A DNA stretch of 64,000 nt, taken from WHTK01 sp965197795. Lineage in GTDB: Bacteria > Chloroflexota > Dehalococcoidia > DSTF01 > WHTK01. Numbering within the stretch: the first letter of the stretch is position 1; every line of letters begins with the position of its first letter. Shown in pieces: positions 52,102-58,656 of the stretch. Made by a program: the position numbers and the translations under genes. The stretch is taken from assembly GCA_965197795.1 (NCBI GenBank), contig OZ240228.1, positions 1,116,001 through 1,180,000 on the forward strand, given 5' to 3'. The notes under the pieces were generated by a model that did not search any database, was not told the DNA's origin, and saw nothing but the letters and a program-made list of their open reading frames with translations.

Positions 52102-52452
52102 TCAGGGTGAGGGGATGGTCAGGGTGTCGCCGGGCTGGATCAGGTCTGGGTTGGCGATGTCGTTGGCGGCGGCGATGTCTTCGACACTGACGCCGAACTG
52201 GGTGGCGATGGCGCCTAGGGTGTCGCCGGGCTGGACGACGTACTCCTGGGCCGCCTGAGCGTCCTGCGTGGGCGGGATCGATGTGGTTTCGAGAAGCGCC
52301 TGGGTTGGCGCGATCTGTGGCGGGAAAGTGGCCGTGGGATGCGGTGAGTCGGAGCCGCCGCCGCAGGCCGCGAGCAGCAGGCCGACGAGACTCGTGATGA
52401 CGAGCGAGCCGGCTAGTCGGGGCCTTCGCGTGTGGAGCAGGAAGGCTATCAT
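52102..52452 (-). CDS. LysM-domain lipoprotein
   Basis: 116 residues: signal peptide with lipobox (VGLLLAAC), a Thr/Pro-rich spacer, then a single LysM domain (EYVVQPGDTLGAIATQFGVS to IQPGDTLTI). It probably anchors at the cell surface and binds glycan chains. The gene ends just after an R3 copy; upstream of its start is the left boundary of an IS element, about 85 bp away. Confidence 0.9.
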   Translation of the reverse strand: MIAFLLHTRRPRLAGSLVITSLVGLLLAACGGGSDSPHPTATFPPQIAPTQALLETTSIPPTQDAQAAQEYVVQPGDTLGAIATQFGVSVEDIAAANDIANPDLIQPGDTLTIPSP

Positions 52453-52537
52453 GGCGAGATGCTAAGCGCGAAGCAGGGCATTATCAAGGGTTTTGACTCG
52501 AGTTATCGATAGCAAGACGGCCCGGGCCCGTTCCGGC

Positions 52538-52545
52538 TAATCAAG
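52538..52545. repeat. Left target-site duplication of the IS element
   Basis: TAATCAAG, identical to 55217-55224; 8 bp is the usual duplication size for IS1595-type elements. Confidence 0.85.
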
Positions 52546-52568
52546 GGGGATTATATACTTAGGTTGAC
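52546..52568 (+). repeat. Left terminal inverted repeat of the IS element
   Basis: Begins GGGGATTATATACTTAGG; perfect 22-bp match to the reverse complement of 55195-55216, with one extra G at the outer edge. Confidence 0.88.
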
Positions 52569-52592
52569 TTAGCTGGCAGCCTCGGTAAATAG

Positions 52593-52628
52593 TAGAGAGC
52601 GGCCCCATGGGATTGGAACCGCTCTCTA
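52593..52628. other. Perfect 10-bp hairpin upstream of the tRNA-like sequence
   Basis: TAGAGAGCGG and CCGCTCTCTA arms around a 16-base loop, 7 bases before the tRNA-like acceptor stem. It could be part of the same RNA or a terminator-like stem. Confidence 0.55.
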
Positions 52629-52635
52629 GTTATTG

Positions 52636-52706
52636 GGGGGCGCCAGGTTTGGGTGTGCGGGCTCAAAATCTGCGACACGAGGGTTCGAGTCCCTCCGCCT
52701 CCACCA
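52636..52706 (+). ncRNA. tRNA-like element, resembling a tmRNA 3' end
   Basis: 71 nt: acceptor arms GGGGGCG (52636-52642) and CGCCTCC (52696-52702, one G-U pair), then A and encoded CCA. A perfect T arm GAGGG-TTCGAGT-CCCTC is at 52679-52695. A 5-bp wobble-containing stem encloses loop CTCAAAA at 52657-52673. The D-arm region is only about 14 nt and does not fold normally, as in tmRNA tRNA-like domains. The 3' CGCCTCCACCA is typical of tmRNA. It is not a canonical tRNA, and no full tmRNA is present. Confidence 0.5.
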
Positions 52707-52736
52707 GCGTATAAGATCACGGCACTACAGTAGTTG

Positions 52737-52862
52737 TCAAGCGTTCTTGGGCTTGGGGCGATGCGTCACAAGCGCCTTCGCCACCTGCTTCGGGGTCGCC
52801 TGCCCGTAGTTCGCGGGCTTACCCGGTTGGCGCTTCGGCCTTTCCAGCTTCTGCTCGGTCAC
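52737..52862 (-). CDS. Tiny basic ORF inside the IS element
   Basis: 41 residues from GTG 52862, with GGGAGG seven bases upstream. The product is Lys/Arg/Pro-rich (opening TEQKLERPKRQPGKPANYGQ) and ends at 52737, just after the tRNA-like sequence on the opposite strand. No family recognised. The good ribosome site and codon pattern suggest a real gene, but its size makes this tentative. Confidence 0.45.
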   Translation of the reverse strand: MTEQKLERPKRQPGKPANYGQATPKQVAKALVTHRPKPKNA

Positions 52863-53067
52863 GATGTCACCTCCCTAGGAGGACTTGCCAAGGTCAGCCC
52901 TACTTACCTATGCTACCACGGCCGTAGCAGGGTCCCAGGATAACCTATCGGGGCTAGGATATCAGGAGCAAGGAGCGCATCGTGCCCCCTTGTTCGGCTC
53001 CATTATGGTCTGAAGCCTGCTACGGCATAGCGGTTTTTGTTCCTGTTTGTCGCAAGGGGGCTCTCTC

Positions 53068-53559
53068 GTGAAGAGATATGGACGCAGAACACCCTCTCGT
53101 GATTCAGACCCCGTAGAGCAGAACGCCAGAGAGCAGATCAAGGAACGGGAGAGGAAGCAGAAGGTGGCGCGGGGCTGTGCCATCGGATGCTTGGCCATCC
53201 TCGTGGTACCCATACTTATCGTGCTCCTCGCTGTAGCGCTAGGCAGTTCAGGCGACGACGACAGCGGCGGCCAGCCACGCAGCAGCTCCACTCAGATCAG
53301 CAAGACCTTATCGGCAGACGTTAAGGCGGCAGTCGTGTCCAGTATCAAGGGCTACCCACTAGTCCGTGACGCCGCCGTAAGCCAGAAAGGAGACCAGCTT
53401 AGCCTGGTCCTGATTGTCGGTTTCGCCACGAATACACAACATGCCAAGGAGCTGGGTGAGAACTTCGTCCGGATGACCAAGAGCTTGAGCCCGGACAGCT
53501 CACCGGGTAGGGAGATCGGCACAGGCATAACGCATGGTGCCTCCCGTCTCTCTGGTTGA
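53068..53559 (+). CDS. Single-pass membrane protein carried by the IS element
   Basis: 163 residues from GTG 53068, with AAGGGGG upstream. A highly charged N terminus (EQIKERERKQK) precedes one membrane helix (AIGCLAILVVPILIVLLAVA) and an external domain (VVSSIKGYPLVRDAAVSQKG, then SLVLIVGFATNTQHAKELGE). The last dozen residues look truncated or frame-shifted relative to the orderly fold before them. Family unknown; a passenger gene of the element. Confidence 0.6.
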   Translation: MKRYGRRTPSRDSDPVEQNAREQIKERERKQKVARGCAIGCLAILVVPILIVLLAVALGSSGDDDSGGQPRSSSTQISKTLSADVKAAVVSSIKGYPLVRDAAVSQKGDQLSLVLIVGFATNTQHAKELGENFVRMTKSLSPDSSPGREIGTGITHGASRLSG

Positions 53560-53782
53560 CACAGCTCTCAGAGCCTCAGCCACCGCCGGGGCTTCTAGTT
53601 TAATGCGTAGTCTACTATACGACGCTCTCGCAGCACGAATCGCGGAGCGAAAGGACACAGCGGGACGAAAGTCTCTAACCGGACCACAAGGCCCGCCCGG
53701 ACCCACGACAGTCTCCGGCGAGCCAGGCACGCGCAATGTGATTCTGCTAAACCCAGGCTAAGGTGTACCCGCAGGCACAGCG

Positions 53783-54127
53783 CTATCGGCAGAAGCCCTT
53801 TAGCAGGCGGGGGGCCTCGATGTCGAGGCCAATGAGCTCCCACAACCAGACAAGCAGCTCACCGTGGGCAGCCTGCGCCCGCGAGGTGGCGGTGACTACT
53901 TCCAGCTCGAGCACGCGGTCATAGTCCCAGCTAACCGACTCGAAGTTGTTGCACACGGTCTCCCACTCGGCATCCGTTGGCGGCAGGTGTTCGGGCAGCA
54001 TATTCTGGCCGGCAGCTTCCTTGACGGCTGCCACCTGGTCGGCGGTCAAGGGGTAGGCCACGACCTCGGGCTCGCTGGCCCCAGAGCAGGCCGCCGCCGT
54101 TAGCACTAACGCGGCCGCAAGCCACAC
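53783..54127 (-). CDS. Small lipoprotein carried by the IS element
   Basis: 114 residues with a lipoprotein signal (AAALVLTAAAC) and a helical mature part (LTADQVAAVKEAAGQNMLPE, then TVCNNFESVSWDYDR and a C-terminal Cys). Upstream in-frame extension of the signal peptide is possible. No family recognised. It ends near another passenger gene and precedes the transposase. The stretch 53560-53782 shows no convincing gene. Confidence 0.6.
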   Translation of the reverse strand: MWLAAALVLTAAACSGASEPEVVAYPLTADQVAAVKEAAGQNMLPEHLPPTDAEWETVCNNFESVSWDYDRVLELEVVTATSRAQAAHGELLVWLWELIGLDIEAPRLLKGFCR

Positions 54128-54182
54128 CAGATCCCTGACGTTACGTCAATCACTAGCCGCCCATACCTTTTGATCATCCGCC

Positions 54183-55124
54183 CTACTCGGCGATCAGTGT
54201 CTGGTACGGCAGGTGCCGCCCTCTCATAGCTCGCGTAACGATGGCCATCTGCTCGATTGTGTCGCGGTCGCGGATGTTATGGCGGCCCAAGAACTCCGAC
54301 ACGTAGCGGTTCAGGTGCTTTGGGCTCATGCGGTGGAACGTCCCGTAGTAACCGCGCTTGAGCATTGACCAGAAGGATTCGATGCCATTGGTATGGGCCT
54401 GCCCACGCACGTACTCACCGACGCTATGCGCCACGGTCTCGTGATTCGGGAGGCCCTGGTATGCGCCATGCTCGTCGATGTACACGTCCGCCTCCTGCGC
54501 GATGCGCGAGCGGACGAACGGTTTGAGAGTCGCGCTGTCGGTGCGCTCTACGACGGCGGCGCTCACGCGTCCTGTAGCACGGTCCTTGACGCCCGCGACG
54601 GCAGTCTTGCCGACAGCGCCCCTGCCTGCACGGAGCTTCTTGTGGGAGTGCTTGTTGCCTTCCTTGCCACCTATGAACGTCTCGTCCGCCTCGACCGGTC
54701 CGGCCATGGGTGGCACGTTTGCCTCGGCGGCGAATGCTTCACGGATGCGCTGTTGCATGAACCAAGCCGCCTTCTGGGTGATGCCAAGGTCACGGTGGAG
54801 CTTCATGCTGGACACGCCCTTGAGCGCGGTCACGTCAAGGTAGATCGCGTAGGCCCACTTACGGAGAGGGATCGGGGAGCTCTGCATCACCGTACCGGTC
54901 TTTACACTGAAGTACTTGCGGCAGTCGCGGCAGTGGTACGGCATCTTCGCGTGTTTACAGGCGTAGGTGCTTACGCTCCCGCAGGCCGGGCAGGGACGAT
55001 CGCCCGTCGGCCACAGGATAGCCTCAAACCACTCACGCGCCGTCTCGTCATTAGGGAACATCTCGGCCAGTTCCAGTAGGGTGATTCCCTTGCGATGAGC
55101 CTTGCCCGGTGCCTGCGTGGTCAT
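54183..55124 (-). CDS. IS1595-family transposase (ISXO2-like)
   Basis: 313 residues from ATG 55124, chosen because GAGGGA lies upstream. An N-terminal zinc ribbon is seen as CPACGS...CRDCRKYF, followed by a helix-turn-helix region (TALKGVSSMKLHRDLGITQK). The DDE/N catalytic core has VEADETFIGGKEG, DVYIDEHGAYQGL and HTNGIESFWSMLKRGYYGTF. Frame and motifs are intact, so the element may still be mobile. It lies at the right end of the element, starting about 70 bp inside the right terminal repeat. Confidence 0.95.
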   Translation of the reverse strand: MTTQAPGKAHRKGITLLELAEMFPNDETAREWFEAILWPTGDRPCPACGSVSTYACKHAKMPYHCRDCRKYFSVKTGTVMQSSPIPLRKWAYAIYLDVTALKGVSSMKLHRDLGITQKAAWFMQQRIREAFAAEANVPPMAGPVEADETFIGGKEGNKHSHKKLRAGRGAVGKTAVAGVKDRATGRVSAAVVERTDSATLKPFVRSRIAQEADVYIDEHGAYQGLPNHETVAHSVGEYVRGQAHTNGIESFWSMLKRGYYGTFHRMSPKHLNRYVSEFLGRHNIRDRDTIEQMAIVTRAMRGRHLPYQTLIAE

Positions 55125-55194
55125 TTTCGCGTCCCTCTTTATCGTCAATCCGTACCTGTTTTACTCCTATAGTCTACTGTGTAGGCGGCTTGCT

Positions 55195-55216
55195 GTCAAC
55201 CTAAGTATATAATCCC
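55195..55216 (-). repeat. Right terminal inverted repeat of the IS element
   Basis: GTCAACCTAAGTATATAATC then CC; reverse complement of 52547-52568. Confidence 0.88.
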
Positions 55217-55611
55217 TAATCAAGCACTTCTTCATCCTCGTCTGCCTCCTCGTCTGAAGGTAGCGGTTCACCCTCGAGGGCGATCTTGAGGTTGGAGAGG
55301 GCGATCGTCAGCGTGAGCTCGAGATTGCGGCGATAGTGACCGAAGCTCGCGATCTGATAGATGGCGTAGCGCCAGCTCAGCGCTTCGGCGCGGATTGCCA
55401 CCTCAGTGTGTTCGACACGCGGTTCGATGCTGTAGGTGAGCCGGCAGGGCATGCCGCCGAGGGAGACGAGCAGGGAGAAGGTCCGCGGCCAGGCTGAGGA
55501 TTCGACGTCGAAGACATCGGCGTCGCCCTGGGAAAGGTCGTGCCAGAGGGCGTCCCATATCGTCTCGGAGTCGGCGTTGATGGCGAAGGCGCGTTCGATG
55601 GGAGAGGCCAC
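55216..55611 (-). CDS. SRPBCC-like (START/polyketide-cyclase fold) protein
   Basis: 131 residues. MASPIERAFAINADSETIWD is the typical opening strand and helix of SRPBCC ligand-binding proteins; PCRLTYSIEPRVEHTEVAIR gives the central strands and the long C-terminal helix is LELTLTIALSNLKIALEGE. It ends in an acidic tail DEEADEDEEVLD. Function unknown. The stop codon TAG straddles the IS boundary and the target duplication, so the insertion left the protein intact but removed its native downstream region. Confidence 0.75.
   Translation of the reverse strand: MASPIERAFAINADSETIWDALWHDLSQGDADVFDVESSAWPRTFSLLVSLGGMPCRLTYSIEPRVEHTEVAIRAEALSWRYAIYQIASFGHYRRNLELTLTIALSNLKIALEGEPLPSDEEADEDEEVLD
55217..55224. 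repeat. Right target-site duplication of the IS element
   Basis: TAATCAAG, matching 52538-52545. Confidence 0.85.
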
Positions 55612-55645
55612 TTTTGAACTGTAGCAGGCGTGAGATGTCGCGTAG

Positions 55646-55721
55646 CTAGACGATGCGCGCTTTGCGGAATGCGGCGGGCGAGATGCGGCAGTGCTCCTTG
55701 AACGCCTGCGAGAAGTACCTC
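55646..55721 (-). pseudogene. C-terminal fragment of an AraC-family regulator
   Basis: Reading the minus strand into TAG 55646-55648 gives QRYFSQAFKEHCRISPAAFR followed by KARIV, the second helix-turn-helix of AraC-type activators (YFSRxFKxHxGxSPxxFR). Nothing upstream continues the protein: the sequence switches to an isochorismatase fragment on the other strand. A leftover of deletion or rearrangement. Confidence 0.65.
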
Positions 55722-55900
55722 TGCACGGAGACCCACATGAGAGAGCTGCTGGAGCAGGGTTCGAGGTCGCCGTGGTGGCGGACGCGACCGCCGCGGCGAA
55801 CCACGAGGAGCTGGGCGATGGCTACGCGACCGCTCTGACGAACTTCCGGTACCTGGCGAACGAGGTTACAAGCACCGACAAGGTCCTGACCGCGCTGTAA
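55722..55900 (+). pseudogene. C-terminal fragment of an isochorismatase-family cysteine hydrolase, frameshifted
   Basis: CTETHMRELLEQG (the family's catalytic-Cys helix, usually VCVETTVREA...) then, after a missing base near 55759, FEVAVVADATAAANHEELGD and ATALTNFRYLANEVTSTDKV at the C terminus. The first two thirds of the enzyme are absent. A strong terminator still follows at 55925. It is fused directly to the AraC fragment on the opposite strand. Confidence 0.7.
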
Positions 55901-55924
55901 GTCGACGGCGTAGCGGGAACTCCG

Positions 55925-55958
55925 GAGCCGGGGCGCTGAAATGCGCCCCGGCTCTTTT
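55925..55958 (+). terminator. Rho-independent terminator
   Basis: 12-bp GC-rich perfect stem (GAGCCGGGGCGC / GCGCCCCGGCTC) with TGAAAT loop, then TTTT. It belonged to the isochorismatase-family gene and also sits at the end of the convergent carboxymuconolactone-decarboxylase-like gene. Confidence 0.88.
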
Positions 55959-55962
55959 GCGT

Positions 55963-56271
55963 CTAGCCGAGGACCTCGGTGGCGCAGCGTGAGGCGTTCA
56001 CGCCGTTGGGCCAGCCGGCGTAGAAGGTGACGTGGGTGATCATCTCGGACAGCTCGTCTTTGGTGACGCCGTTTTCGACGGCGCGGACGAGATGCCCTTT
56101 GAGCTCGTCCGTGCGATAGAGGGCGGTGAGGACGGCACAGGTGATCAGGCTGCGGTCACGCTTGGAGAGCTCGGGGCGCTCCCAGATGTCGCCGAAGAGC
56201 ACGCTATCGCGGAGCTCGCCGAGCTTGGGGACGAAGGCGTAGTTACCGGCGGGACGTGGTGGGACTGTCAT
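55963..56271 (-). CDS. Carboxymuconolactone decarboxylase family protein
   Basis: 102 residues of the all-helical CMD/AhpD fold. LFGDIWERPELSKRDRSLIT and CAVLTALYRTDELKGHLVRA match the gamma-CMD-type core, and THVTFYAGWPNGVNA is the conserved final helix pair. It has a single Cys in the first helix rather than the CxxC of AhpD peroxidases, so a decarboxylase or isomerase-like role is more likely. ATG 56271 is clear. Confidence 0.9.
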   Translation of the reverse strand: MTVPPRPAGNYAFVPKLGELRDSVLFGDIWERPELSKRDRSLITCAVLTALYRTDELKGHLVRAVENGVTKDELSEMITHVTFYAGWPNGVNASRCATEVLG

Positions 56272-56424
56272 TTCGATTGTCTCCTTGGGCTAAGCGGGGC
56301 GTTGGATGGGGCGATTGTAGCCGCAGCAGCGGCGCTTGAAGCCGGTGATGTCGAAGCGTAGGCTCCGGGCACGGAATCGGACGAGTCAGTTCTCGCGGAG
56401 TTGCTTCGACGGGGCGGGACGGCT

Positions 56425-56482
56425 GACCTCACCTGCGCTGCCGCGCGTCCCTCTCCGTGCGCGGAGAGGGACGCGCGGCCGA
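56425..56482 (+). repeat. Palindrome-bearing intergenic repeat R5, copy 2
   Basis: GACCTCACCTGCGCTGCCGC then GCGTCCCTCTCC-GTGCGC-GGAGAGGGACGCGCG, a long hairpin like the one inserted in leuS and the degenerate copy at 44497. Confidence 0.6.
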
Positions 56483-56544
56483 CGGTCGCTGGTTGGTTGG
56501 GATGAACTGTGTCCGAGGGTTGTAGCAGGTCGGAGGAGATTGCG

Positions 56545-57474
56545 ATGAAGGTTGGGTTTATTGGGCTTGGGACGATGGGGGGCGGGATGTCGCTGAACAT
56601 CCGGCACGCCGAGCACGACATGACGGTTTTTGACATCAACGGGGACGCGGCGAAGCGTCAGCTGGACGCCGGCTGTGACTGGGCGGATTCGGCGAAGTTG
56701 GTGGCAGAGGCGTCGGAGATCGTGTTCACGTCGCTGCCGGGGCCGCCCGAGGTCGAAGCGGTGGCAATGGGGCCGGACGGGCTGCTGGAGGGCATGAAGC
56801 CGGGTTCGGTTTGGTGTGACCTGTCGACGAACTCGCCGACGCTGATGCGGCGCCTGCACGGCATCTTCGCTGAGAAAGGCATTCACGTCTTCGATACGCC
56901 GGTGAGCGGCGGCCCGGTCGGCGCGAATACGGGCCGGCTGGCGATCTGGGTTGGCGGGGACGAGGACGTGTTCAACGAGCACAAGCACGTGCTGGACGCC
57001 ATGGGTGACCAGGTCAAGTACATCGGGCCGATCGGCGCGGGTTCGATCGCGAAGCTGGTGCACAATTGCGCCGGCTACGCCGTACAGGCGGCGCTGGCGG
57101 AGGTGTTCACGATGGGCGTCAAGGCGGGTGTCGAACCGCTATCGCTGTGGGACGCGATCCGGCAGGGCGCGGGCGGCCGGCGCCGGACCTTCGACAGCCT
57201 CTCGGGCGCCTTCATGCAGAACAAGTTCGACCCGCCCTCCTTCCAGTTGCGGCTGGCGCACAAGGACGTAAAGCTGGCGACGGAGCTGGCCAAGGAGGTC
57301 GGAGTGCCGATGCGCTTGTCGAACATGGCGCTGGAGGAGATGACGGAGGCGATGAATCGCGGCTGGGGCGGACGCGATTCGCGCGTGGCCATGGTGCTGC
57401 AGAAGGAGCGTGCGGGTGTCGAGATCGAGGTGACGGAGGAGGCGATCGAGGCGTTGCTGCGGGAGAATCCCTGA
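56545..57474 (+). CDS. 3-hydroxyisobutyrate-dehydrogenase-family oxidoreductase
   Basis: NAD(P)-dependent beta-hydroxyacid dehydrogenase, 309 residues. The Rossmann motif opens the protein (VGFIGLGTMGGGMSLNI), DTPVSGGPVGANTGRLAIWV is the substrate-binding signature, and the catalytic Lys is in GAGSIAKLVHN. ATG 56545 is preferred because GGAGGAG precedes it. It is the first gene of a plus-strand catabolic cluster reaching to the window end. Substrate may be a hydroxyisobutyrate- or tartronate-like acid; not determined. Confidence 0.92.
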   Translation: MKVGFIGLGTMGGGMSLNIRHAEHDMTVFDINGDAAKRQLDAGCDWADSAKLVAEASEIVFTSLPGPPEVEAVAMGPDGLLEGMKPGSVWCDLSTNSPTLMRRLHGIFAEKGIHVFDTPVSGGPVGANTGRLAIWVGGDEDVFNEHKHVLDAMGDQVKYIGPIGAGSIAKLVHNCAGYAVQAALAEVFTMGVKAGVEPLSLWDAIRQGAGGRRRTFDSLSGAFMQNKFDPPSFQLRLAHKDVKLATELAKEVGVPMRLSNMALEEMTEAMNRGWGGRDSRVAMVLQKERAGVEIEVTEEAIEALLRENP

Positions 57475-57515
57475 TAAGCAAAGCCGGGGCTACGCCCCGG
57501 GACCCCACTAAAGGC
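57475..57515 (+). repeat. Dispersed repeat R2, copy 5
   Basis: AGCCGGGGCTACGCCCCGGG then ACCCCACTAAAGGCGGC; a weaker second unit follows at about 57550-57588. Confidence 0.75.
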
Positions 57516-57620
57516 GGCATCTAAAGCGTAGGTGTCTCTTCGCAGGGGCTTGATGATTAGATGCGCCTCGAGACCCCACTTAGGAGGCGTCTGAGGGCGT
57601 TGAGTGTAGGTATTAATGGT

Positions 57621-57640
57621 CTGCAGGATGAATCCTGCGG
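57621..57640. repeat. Palindromic repeat R3, copy 8 (degenerate)
   Basis: CTGCAGGATGAATCCTGCGG followed by CTGCG, upstream of an amidohydrolase gene. Confidence 0.7.
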
Positions 57641-57673
57641 CTGCGCGGACGAAGTGGTGACGGGAGAGATGCG

Positions 57674-58639
57674 ATGGCGATTGCCAACAAGTACGTAATC
57701 GCGCTGGAGGAGCACTACTACGACGCGGCGCTGGTCGCGACGTACACGACCGTCCGCGGCGGCGGGTCGGAATCGGAGGTTCGGCAGCGTCTGGACGACG
57801 TGGGCGAACTGCGGCTGCGCGAGATGGATGAGGCGGGGATAGACGTGCAGGTGCTGTCGCACGGCGCGCCATCGACGCAGCGATTGTCGGGCGAGCAGGC
57901 GGTCACCATTGCGCACGAGGTGAACGACCGGCTGGCGGGGCTGGTGGCAGAGCACCCGACGCGATTCGCGGGCTTCGCGGCGCTGCCGACAGCCGAACCG
58001 GCCGCGGCGGCAGACGAGCTGGAGCGTACGGTGACCCAGCTGGGCTTCAAGGGCGCGATGGTGCACGGCCTGACCAACGGCGTGTTTTTCGACGACGAGC
58101 GCTTCTGGTCGATCCTCGAGCGCGCAGAGGCACTGGACGTGCCGATCTACCTGCACCCGGCGGTCCCGGATCGGGCGGTAGCGGACGTCTACTACCGCGA
58201 CTACCTGTCGAAGTACCCGGGGCTGCTGACGGCTTCATGGGGTTTCACGGTGGAGACGGCGACGCAGGCGGTGCGGATGACGCTGAGCGGCGAGTTCGAG
58301 CGATTTCCGAACCTGAAGCTGATCCTGGGGCATATGGGCGAAGGGCTACCGTTTCTGCTATGGCGGATCGACATGACGCTGCGGCGTCCAGGCAACGCGC
58401 CGATCGAGTTTCGGGAGCTGTTCGCGAAGCACTTCTGGATCACAACGAGCGGTAACTTTTCGACGCCGGCGCTGGTGTGCAGCATGCTCGAGATGGGCAT
58501 CGACCGCATCCTGTACTCGGTCGACTACCCGTACGTGGAGAACCCGTCCGGGACGGAGTGGATGGAGTCGTTGCAGGTGTCTTCGGAGGACAGGGAGAAG
58601 ATCCTCAGCGGGAACGCCAAGCGGCTGCTCCGTATGTAA
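57674..58639 (+). CDS. Amidohydrolase-2 family enzyme (aromatic-acid decarboxylase-like)
   Basis: 321-residue TIM-barrel metalloenzyme. Its first metal motif is ALEEHYYD (ExH) rather than HxH, the pattern of gamma-resorcylate and 5-carboxyvanillate decarboxylases. Further ligands are in PIYLHPAVPD, LILGHMGEGLPF and LYSVDYPYV. A decarboxylase or hydratase on an aromatic or ring-cleavage acid is therefore likely. It follows the dehydrogenase in the same direction, with R2 and R3 repeats between. Confidence 0.9.
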   Translation: MAIANKYVIALEEHYYDAALVATYTTVRGGGSESEVRQRLDDVGELRLREMDEAGIDVQVLSHGAPSTQRLSGEQAVTIAHEVNDRLAGLVAEHPTRFAGFAALPTAEPAAAADELERTVTQLGFKGAMVHGLTNGVFFDDERFWSILERAEALDVPIYLHPAVPDRAVADVYYRDYLSKYPGLLTASWGFTVETATQAVRMTLSGEFERFPNLKLILGHMGEGLPFLLWRIDMTLRRPGNAPIEFRELFAKHFWITTSGNFSTPALVCSMLEMGIDRILYSVDYPYVENPSGTEWMESLQVSSEDREKILSGNAKRLLRM

Positions 58640-58656
58640 TCGCCTGCCACGCCGGG

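Larger units (their letters stand above)
52546..55216 (-). mobile_element. Complete IS1595-family (ISXO2-like) element with cargo
   Basis: A 22-bp perfect terminal inverted repeat (52547-52568 and 55195-55216; ends begin GGGATTATATAC) flanked by an 8-bp direct repeat TAATCAAG (52538-52545 and 55217-55224). It encloses an IS1595-type transposase at the right end plus about 1.6 kb of other DNA: a hairpin, a tRNA-like sequence, a tiny basic ORF and two small membrane or lipoprotein genes. Length 2.67 kb is large for a plain IS. The insertion falls at the stop codon of the adjacent SRPBCC gene without destroying it. Confidence 0.88.

Noticed and set aside
52636..52706. Functional tRNA-Leu (anticodon CAA)
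   Set aside because: The loop could be read as CAA, but there is no class II variable arm and the D arm does not fold.
53534..53761. Open frame with collagen-like GPQGPPGP in the IS element
   Set aside because: Overlaps the previous gene, no ribosome site and only a few Gly-Pro triplets; insufficient to call a gene.
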